Shown: positions 6,716 through 11,629 of the stretch, in pieces
Numbering within the stretch: position 1 is the first letter of the stretch
Layout of the letters: each line of letters starts with the position of its first letter
Source of the DNA: Betaproteobacteria bacterium
Lineage (GTDB): Bacteria; Pseudomonadota; Gammaproteobacteria; Burkholderiales; SG8-39
Assembly: GCA_005888925.1 (NCBI GenBank)
Contig: VBCP01000141.1
Coordinates: 3,868 to 15,496, forward strand
DNA length: 11,629 nt
Direction: 5' to 3'
Made by a program: the position numbers and the translations under genes
Notes under the pieces: model-generated
What the model saw: only the letters and a program-made list of their open reading frames with translations
Database searches by the model: none
What the model was told of the DNA's origin: nothing

Positions 6716-7441
6716 TCAGCGGCGCAACGCCTTGAACAGCTCGGGTTCCCAGGGGCGCACCGCGAGCAGCACGCTGACCGGCTGACGCTGCGAAAGCGGC
6801 AGCCGCGCGTCGGCGTTGTGCTGCTCGGAATACTCGCGTGCGATCTGCTCGACCTGCTGCAGCAGCGCGACCTGCGCGCCGCGCGACAGGCGAATGCTGA
6901 TCATGCGCATCAGCTCGCCCGCCTGGTCGAACGGATAGCCGAAGAAATCCGGCAGCTGCGATTTCACGTAGCGCATGATCGGGCCCTCGGGAATCCAGGA
7001 GAAGGTGCGCGCGATGCGCAGGCGAATGCGGTTGTTTTCGTGGACTTCGAGAATGCCGATGCGTTCCAGGCGCAGGAGCAGGCGCACGCACTGCGGCTCG
7101 TCGAGCTGGTAGAGCTCGACCATCTCGTCGACGCGCATCTGGTGCAGGGCGCAGATGGCGACCAGGAACAGCGCGGGATCGGACATCAGCTCCTCTTCCT
7201 GCTCCCGCGTCAGCCGGTTGATCAGCCGGTTCTCGCGCGGCATGCCGCGGGCGAGCTCCGCCAGGTCCACCTGCACCAGCTGGCAGATAACATCCAGGCG
7301 ATCCAGCGAGCAGTTCTTCAGCGCGAAGATCCGCTTTACCGTCGCCTCGGAAATCTTCAGGGCCCGCGCGACATCGGCGTAGGTCATGCCCCTCGCCTTG
7401 AGGTGCATCTTGAGTCCCTCGAACACGAAGCCTGAAGACAC
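6716..7441 (-). CDS. Helix-turn-helix transcriptional regulator, Cro/CI (XRE) type
   Basis: 241 residues from the chosen GTG. The DNA-binding domain is at about residues 10-56: GMTYADVARALKISEATVKRIFALKNCSLDRLDVI, shown here only as positions 18-52, with the recognition helix around SEATVKRIF. The remaining part of about 180 residues is helical and contains a second region resembling a winged helix (LEVHENNRIRLRIARTFSW, about 135-153). No known ligand domain is evident. GTG at 7441 is preferred over an in-frame ATG at 7489 because a very strong GGGGAGGAG (7448-7456) lies exactly six bases before it, and because the extension would place a perfect palindrome inside the coding region. The regulator diverges from the lipoprotein gene and converges on the small membrane gene (10 bases between stops). 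Likely targets are itself and the lipoprotein/LplT-PlsC run (inference). Confidence 0.85.
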   Translation of the reverse strand: MSSGFVFEGLKMHLKARGMTYADVARALKISEATVKRIFALKNCSLDRLDVICQLVQVDLAELARGMPRENRLINRLTREQEEELMSDPALFLVAICALHQMRVDEMVELYQLDEPQCVRLLLRLERIGILEVHENNRIRLRIARTFSWIPEGPIMRYVKSQLPDFFGYPFDQAGELMRMISIRLSRGAQVALLQQVEQIAREYSEQHNADARLPLSQRQPVSVLLAVRPWEPELFKALRR

Positions 7442-7457
7442 GCGGAGCTCCTCCCCA

Positions 7458-7474
7458 GTATCATCAGATGATAC
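7458..7474. promoter_or_regulatory. Perfect 17-base palindrome, probable operator of the helix-turn-helix regulator
   Basis: GTATCATC and GATGATAC are exact inverted repeats around a central A (7466). The site is AT-richer than its surroundings and lies immediately upstream of the regulator's Shine-Dalgarno sequence (7448-7456), in the region between divergent genes. This is a typical place and shape for a dimeric Cro/CI-type protein to bind. Autoregulation, and control of the divergent lipoprotein operon, are inferred from position only. Confidence 0.6.
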
Positions 7475-7584
7475 CCAATACCTGTCCATGTTCTACCGCG
7501 TATCGAATCGTTGAACTCGGCGGGCTTACCCGAATACCTTCGTCCCCCGTGGCCGCCTTGGCCACTTTCGTGAAGGAGACGCCG

Positions 7585-8100
7585 GTGAAACGCAAATGGC
7601 TGCTATCCGCTTCGGTCCTTTCCATGGCGATTTCGGGCTGCTACGTCGTTCCCATCGACGGGCATTACCCGCCCGTTCCACCTGCGGTCTGGAGCACGAG
7701 CACGCCGGCCTCGACGCCGATCACCGCGCCGCTGGCCGTGCCCGCCGTGCTGCAGGCGAGGCTCTATCCCCTGAATGAAACCGCGGGAAAAACCGGCGCG
7801 CTGACGGCGAACGTGGCCGACAACGCCAACGGTCACGCCACGTTCTCGCTCAATTACGCCGGAGAAATGCTGAGCGGCGAGGCCTCGCGCGTGGCCGCCG
7901 GCTACCCCGGGTTCGGAGCCGTGCACCGCGACGTCTACGGCGACGGCCGCATGCCGGCCGGGCAGCGCGGCATCGCCAGCGCCTCGGGCTCGAAGGGCAC
8001 CTTCGTCAATTGCGAATACGCCCTCATGGCGGCGAACCGCGGCACCGGCGCGTGCCTCTTCTCCACCGGCGCCAAGTACCAATTGCACTTCGGGAGCTGA
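7585..8100 (+). CDS. Outer-membrane or periplasmic lipoprotein of unknown function
   Basis: 171 residues from GTG at 7585, which has AAGGAG six bases upstream. Residues 1-18 are a lipoprotein signal peptide (MKRKWLLSASVLSMAISG) with lipobox ISG-C and lipidated Cys19. Tyr at +2 gives no Asp inner-membrane retention signal, so outer-membrane sorting is expected. A proline-rich linker (about 24-53) precedes a compact domain from about 55 to 171: LQARLYPLNETAGKTG, then NYAGEMLSGEASRV, and a C-terminal Cys143-Cys157 pair (VNCEYAL...GTGACLFS) that could form a disulfide. I recognise this as a conserved lipoprotein type in betaproteobacteria, with no known role. An upstream in-frame ATG at 7468 would add 39 residues, bury the signal peptide and run through the palindrome, so it was rejected. 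It is the first gene of the run leading to the LplT-PlsC fusion. Confidence 0.88.
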   Translation: MKRKWLLSASVLSMAISGCYVVPIDGHYPPVPPAVWSTSTPASTPITAPLAVPAVLQARLYPLNETAGKTGALTANVADNANGHATFSLNYAGEMLSGEASRVAAGYPGFGAVHRDVYGDGRMPAGQRGIASASGSKGTFVNCEYALMAANRGTGACLFSTGAKYQLHFGS

Positions 8101-8105
8101 ATGCC

Positions 8106-8246
8106 ATGAGAATGCAACTTTCCATCGGCCGCTCGATCGTGCACAGCCTCGCCGCCTACGGCTGCAACCGGTACTCGACATGGCGCCGCCGCGTGGCGCG
8201 CCGGCGGCTGCGGCAGGCGCGCGCGCGGAGGCCCTGCCTTGTCTGA
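8106..8246 (+). CDS. Possible 46-residue arginine-rich small protein
   Basis: A short frame fills the gap between the lipoprotein and the LplT-PlsC gene. It begins at ATG 8106, with GGGAG (8092-8096) nine bases upstream inside the end of the lipoprotein gene, and ends in TGA overlapping the next start by 8 bases. About nine in ten third codon positions are G or C, as in the real neighbours. The product (MRMQLSIGRSIVHSLAAYGC, then a very basic tail) has no recognisable domain. The spacing is that of a translated cistron, which could also serve to couple translation of the downstream TTG start. High GC alone can mimic coding bias, so this is only a candidate. Confidence 0.4.
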   Translation: MRMQLSIGRSIVHSLAAYGCNRYSTWRRRVARRRLRQARARRPCLV

Positions 8247-10074
8247 ACGCAGCCAGTTTCGCCTCCTCGGCGAGCGCCGCTTCGGGCCGTTCTTCGGCGT
8301 GCAGTTCCTCGGCGCCATGAACGACAACGTGTTCAAGCAGGCGCTCGTCATCCTGCTCGCCTATCAGACGGGCGCCTTCACCGCGCTCTCCTCGGACCTG
8401 CTGCAGAACATGGCGCAGGCGCTCTTCATCCTGCCGTTCCTGCTGTTTTCGGCGACCGCGGGCCAGCTCGCCGACAAGTACGAAAAGCGCGACCTCATCA
8501 CGCTGGTCGTCGCATTGGAGCTCATCATCATGCTGCTCGGCGCGGCGGGCCTCCTGATGAAGGATCTGACGATCCTGCTCGTCGCGCTGTTTCTCGGCGG
8601 CACGCAGTCCGCCTTCTTCGGGCCGGTGAAGTATGCGTTCCTGCCGCAGCACCTGCAGGAGACCGAGCTCGTGGGCGGCAACGCCCTGCTCGGCGGCTGG
8701 CTCGTGATCCAGGCCGGTTGGGGAATCGCCGGCGTCGCGCTCGTGACCTGCCTGCTCGCTCTCGCGGGCATTGCGCTGTCGCGCCTCGTGCCGCTCTCGC
8801 CGCCGCCGGATCCCGGGCTGCGTATCGACTGGAACCCGGTGAGCGCCACGCTGCGCAATCTCAGCTTCGCCACGCGCAACCGCACGGTGTTTCTTTCGAT
8901 CCTGGGCGTCTCGTGGTTCTGGTTCTACGGCGCGATGCTGGTCACGCAGTTTCCGAATCTCGCGAAGAACGTGCTCGGCGGAGCCGAGACCATCGTCACG
9001 CTGCTCCTCATCGTGTTCTCGCTCGGCATCGGCGCCGGGTCGCTGCTCTGCGAGCGCCTGTCGGGCCACAAGGTCGAGCTGGGTCTCGTGCCCTTCGGCT
9101 CCATCGGCCTCACCGTCTTCGGCGCTGATCTCGCGCTCGCCTCGGCCACGCCTTTCAGCGCTCCGGCGCTCGGCCTCGCCGAGTTCCTGCGCGATCCGCA
9201 CGGCTGGCGCCTGCTCTTCGACCTTTGCGCGATCGGGGTTTTCGGCGGCTTCTACATCGTGCCGCTGTACGCCCTGATCCAGAGCCGCAGCGAGCCGCGC
9301 CAGCGCTCGCGCATCATCGCGGCGAACAACATCCTCAACGCGTTGTTCATGGTGGCCGCAGCGGCGATCGCCGTCGCGCTGTTCGCCGCGGGCCTATCGA
9401 TCCCGCAACTTATCCTGGTGCTCGCGCTGATGAATGCGGCGGTGGCGCTCTACATCTACAGCCTGGTGCCCGAATTCCTGATGCGCTTCATGGTCTGGCT
9501 GCTGATCCATTCCGTCTACCGGCTGAAGAAGCTCAACGTCGAGCGCATCCCGGATGAAGGCCCGGCGGTTCTCGTGTGCAACCACGTCTCCTACGTCGAC
9601 GCGCTGGTGATCTCGGCGGCCTGCCGCCGCCCCATCCGCTGGGTGATGGACCACCGCATCTTCCGCGTGCCGCTGCTCTCGTTCTTCTTCCGCACGGCGC
9701 GCGCCATTCCGATCGCGCCGGCGCGCGAGAATCCCGAGCTCCTCGAGCGCGCGTACGAGCGCATCGGGCAGGAGCTCGCCGCGGGCGAGCTGGTCGGCAT
9801 CTTCCCGGAAGGGCGGCTCACCACCGACGGCAACATGGCGCAATTCCGCGGCGGCATCATGCGGATCCTCAAGGACCGGCCGGTGCCGGTGATCCCGATG
9901 GCGCTGTCAGGCCTTTGGCGCAGCCTCTTCGCGCGCAACCCGGGCAAGCTGCAGCACGCGAGACACCTCTTCCCGCGCATCCGGCTGGCGATCGGCGACC
10001 CGTTCGGTCCGCAGCAGGTGACGCCGGAGAAGCTCCAGGCCGCGGTGCTCGAGTTGCGCGGCGCCTGGCGCTAG
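8239..10074 (+). CDS. LplT-like MFS transporter fused to PlsC-type 1-acylglycerophosphate acyltransferase
   Basis: 611 residues. Residues 1-415 are an MFS-type lysophospholipid transporter: FFGVQFLGAMNDNVFKQALV (19-38), GQLADKYEKRD (75-85, the loop 2-3 motif) and FFGPVKYAFLPQHL (126-139). Residues 416-611 are a cytoplasmic LPLAT domain with the catalytic NHVSYVD (448-454, His449 and Asp454), FPEGRLTTDG (522-531) and FRGGI (536-540). Together they should flip lysophospholipid inward and re-acylate it at the inner membrane. The third, AMP-forming acyl-ACP ligase domain of longer Aas fusions is absent. The start is TTG at 8239, because conserved sequence precedes the first ATG and GGAGG (8227-8231) lies seven bases upstream. 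After GGNAL (146-150) the sequence goes straight to LGGWLVIQ, apparently lacking about 14 residues of a transmembrane segment. It ends convergently, sharing CTAG with the next gene. Confidence 0.92.
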   Translation: MSERSQFRLLGERRFGPFFGVQFLGAMNDNVFKQALVILLAYQTGAFTALSSDLLQNMAQALFILPFLLFSATAGQLADKYEKRDLITLVVALELIIMLLGAAGLLMKDLTILLVALFLGGTQSAFFGPVKYAFLPQHLQETELVGGNALLGGWLVIQAGWGIAGVALVTCLLALAGIALSRLVPLSPPPDPGLRIDWNPVSATLRNLSFATRNRTVFLSILGVSWFWFYGAMLVTQFPNLAKNVLGGAETIVTLLLIVFSLGIGAGSLLCERLSGHKVELGLVPFGSIGLTVFGADLALASATPFSAPALGLAEFLRDPHGWRLLFDLCAIGVFGGFYIVPLYALIQSRSEPRQRSRIIAANNILNALFMVAAAAIAVALFAAGLSIPQLILVLALMNAAVALYIYSLVPEFLMRFMVWLLIHSVYRLKKLNVERIPDEGPAVLVCNHVSYVDALVISAACRRPIRWVMDHRIFRVPLLSFFFRTARAIPIAPARENPELLERAYERIGQELAAGELVGIFPEGRLTTDGNMAQFRGGIMRILKDRPVPVIPMALSGLWRSLFARNPGKLQHARHLFPRIRLAIGDPFGPQQVTPEKLQAAVLELRGAWR

Positions 10075-10514
10075 TCTTTACCCAGCTCCTGCAGCGCCGC
10101 GCGCGCCTGCCTTTCGATCTCGCGGCAAATCGGCCTCGCGTGGCCCGGGCACTTGCTGGCCGTGGCGACTATGCGGCGCAGATCCGGCTCATCGGCAGTG
10201 GCGTCGATATGGCGCAGCACGAAGGCGCGAAAGCTGCGATTGGCTTCGGCGAGATGCTCGAGGTCATGAAGATCCTGCCAGCGCGAAGCCAGGATCCAGA
10301 CCACGGAATGCGTGAATCCTGCAGCGACCCTTCCGTCCTCGCAGTGACCAAAGCGATGAAACGTGTCATACAGGGCGTCCCAGCTTCTCGCGTCCGACGC
10401 CGCGGCCTCCGCGTTTGTCGCCTCCTCCTTGCTGCACGCTGTGCCCTGCGCGGCCGCATCGAACGCGCCAACCAGCAGCGCGAGCGCAAATGCGAACCGT
10501 CCTCGCTTGAGCAC
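10071..10514 (-). CDS. Small exported cysteine-containing protein of unknown function
   Basis: 147 residues. A Sec signal peptide covers about residues 1-22 (cleavage FDAAA|QG). The mature protein starts TACSKEEATNAEAAAS and contains DARSWDALYDTFHRFGHCEDG (41-61) and SFRAFVLRHIDATADEPDLRRI (94-115), with four cysteines (27, 58, 122, 130) that could make two disulfides in the periplasm. It looks like a conserved hypothetical secreted protein of proteobacteria; I know no function. The start is GTG at 10514. The Shine-Dalgarno AAGGAG lies four bases upstream and includes the last codons of the LLM gene, whose TAG ends one base before this GTG, so the two are cotranscribed. The stop TAG overlaps the opposite-strand stop of the LplT-PlsC gene within CTAG (10071-10074). 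Confidence 0.82.
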   Translation of the reverse strand: MLKRGRFAFALALLVGAFDAAAQGTACSKEEATNAEAAASDARSWDALYDTFHRFGHCEDGRVAAGFTHSVVWILASRWQDLHDLEHLAEANRSFRAFVLRHIDATADEPDLRRIVATASKCPGHARPICREIERQARAALQELGKD

Positions 10515-10515
10515 G

Positions 10516-11607
10516 CTACTCCTTCAGCGCGGCGTTCACCTTCGGCATGACCTGCTCGACCATCAGCTCCATCGAGCGCCTGGCGAGCTTCGGGTCGACC
10601 CAGTCGTGGCAGGGATAGTAGAGCGTGCCGAAGGGCCCGACTTTCTCGCGGAAGGCGAGGATCTGCTCGACCACGCTCGACACCGTGCCGGCGATGACGA
10701 GCCGCGGCGTCATGGTGTCGGCAGTGATCGATGCATCGGGCTCGCTCTGGTCGAGCTTGAAAAGATTCCCGCGCCCGCCGAGCCCGACCAGCTTGCGGAT
10801 GAGCTGCTTGAAGTAGAAGTGGTACGGACCTTCGGCGCCGTGCCCATAGCGCTTGGCGGTCTTCTCGTCGTCGGCGACGAAGATCGACTTGGCGACGCGC
10901 CAGTCTTTTCCGTCCGCCTTACGGCCCGAGGCTTCGCAGCCTTCCACTTACCGCGGCCAGTGGCTCGCCACCCATTCGGGCAGCAGGAAGTTGGCCGAGA
11001 TCGGCGTCCAGCCGCGCTTCGCCGCCTCGGTCACGCCCTTCGAGTGCGGCGCCACCGCGGTCACCACGATCGGCGGATGCGGCTTCTGGTAGGGCTTGAT
11101 GATCGCGCCCTGCCCGATCTCCGGGATCTGCGTGTTCTGGGTGGTGACGCCGAAGAACTGGCCCTGCAGGTTGTACGGCGCCTCGCGCTCCCAGATGTCG
11201 AGCACCATGTTGATCGACTCGAGGAAGATGGCGTTCCTGTCCTTCTTGTAGTTGCCGAACACCTCGGCGTCCGACATCAGCCCGCCAGGGCTGATGCCCA
11301 TGATGAAGCGTCCCTTCAGCAGATGGTCGAGCATCGCCGCCTGCGCGGCGATCGCCGCGGGATGCGAGTTCGGCATGTTGATGGTGCCGGTGCCGAGCAC
11401 GATCTTCTTGGTGTCGTGCGCCAGGCTCGCGAGGAACATCATGCACGAGGTCACGTTCTCGGCGAGATCGGTGACGTGCTCGCCGACCAGCGCCTCGACG
11501 TAGCCGAGCTTGTCGGCGAGCAGGATCGCCTCGCGGTCCTCGACGTAGGTCTCGTGCGGCTGCCGCTTCGGCGGATGCAGCGGCATCATGAAAGTGCCCA
11601 GGCGCAT
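10516..11607 (-). pseudogene. LLM-class flavin-dependent oxidoreductase, interrupted by an in-frame TAA
   Basis: Read through, the gene would encode 363 residues, a normal length for luciferase-like monooxygenases (FMN-using TIM barrels). The N-terminal part has ALVGEHVTDLAENVTS (39-54), IVLGTGTINMPNSHPAAIAAQAA (69-91), GRFIMGISPGGL (99-110) and PPIVVTAVAPHS (178-189). Codon 220 is TAA (10948-10950) between HWPR and VEGCEASGR. The same frame continues at once with family-like sequence (DWRVAKSIFVADDEKTAKRY and a C-terminal KLARRSMELMVEQVMPKVNAALKE, each shown by ends only) to TAG at 10516-10518. Relatives usually have Tyr at this place, so one base change (TAC or TAT to TAA) explains it. The downstream half could only start at GTG 10947, which has no ribosome binding site. 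The start at 11607 has GGAG (11613-11616). It is the only TAA among the stops here. Sequencing error remains possible. Confidence 0.85.
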
Positions 11608-11629
11608 TAGTTCTCCACTGGCTCCACGC

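Noticed and set aside
6709..6723. GCCGC-GGTCA-GCGGC stem between the convergent membrane-protein and regulator genes, as a terminator
   Set aside because: The stem is only five pairs, has no T-run on either side, and overlaps the regulator stop codon; such short GC stems are common here.
7442..7489. ATG start at 7489 for the helix-turn-helix regulator
   Set aside because: It has no ribosome binding site, would turn the palindrome into coding sequence, and ignores the strong GGGGAGGAG placed six bases before GTG 7441.
7511..7539. TTGAAC with a weak AATACC-like -10, as promoter for the lipoprotein gene
   Set aside because: The -35 is good, but the -10 match and spacing are poor, so it is not reported as a feature.
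1..11629. Mobile elements, CRISPR arrays, phage genes, toxin-antitoxin or defence islands
   Set aside because: No transposase, integrase, direct-repeat array, tRNA-flanked insertion or defence-type domain was seen on either strand; codon use looks uniform across the genes.

Overview
The window looks like a piece of chromosome from a high-GC betaproteobacterium, probably Burkholderiales or a near relative. The base composition is strongly GC-rich, codon third positions are mostly G or C, and starts include TTG and GTG. The best taxonomic clue is a tripartite-tricarboxylate (Bug/TctC) binding protein of the kind greatly expanded in Burkholderiales. No rRNA, tRNA, CRISPR array, insertion sequence or phage gene is visible. 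Gene packing is very tight: several neighbours overlap or abut, and no gap approaches 300 bases.

Layout. (1) Positions 1-2558, minus strand: an alpha/beta hydrolase, a four-helix membrane protein coupled to it by an ATGA overlap, then a CocE/NonD-type hydrolase that starts at TTG and runs off the left edge. A strong hairpin lies just before this last gene and covers part of its ribosome binding site. (2) 2562-3428, plus: an NAD(P)-dependent beta-hydroxyacid dehydrogenase starting 3 bases from the divergent hydrolase start. (3) 3431-5457, minus: an ACMSD-like amidohydrolase followed, through another ATGA overlap, by an exported ankyrin-repeat protein. (4) 5489-6705, plus: the Bug binding protein and a 73-residue two-helix membrane protein. 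(5) 6716-7441, minus: a Cro/CI-type helix-turn-helix regulator with a perfect 17-base palindrome just upstream of its ribosome binding site, so autoregulation is likely. (6) 7585-10074, plus: a lipoprotein, a possible 46-residue ORF, and an LplT-PlsC fusion (lysophospholipid flippase plus acyltransferase). (7) 10071-11607, minus: an LLM-class flavin monooxygenase gene broken by an in-frame TAA, then a small exported cysteine-containing protein.

How the genes fit together. Regions 1-4 and 7 resemble the catabolic gene mixtures common in Burkholderiales: a solute receptor, an amidohydrolase/decarboxylase, hydrolases, a dehydrogenase and a flavin monooxygenase, suggesting uptake and breakdown of small organic or aromatic acids. 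No complete named pathway can be assigned. Region 6 concerns the envelope (lipoprotein and phospholipid acyl transfer). I did not find a clearly new multi-gene system. The observations most worth checking are the nonsense codon in the LLM gene, the palindromic operator, the hairpin over a ribosome binding site, and an apparently shortened transmembrane helix in the LplT domain.
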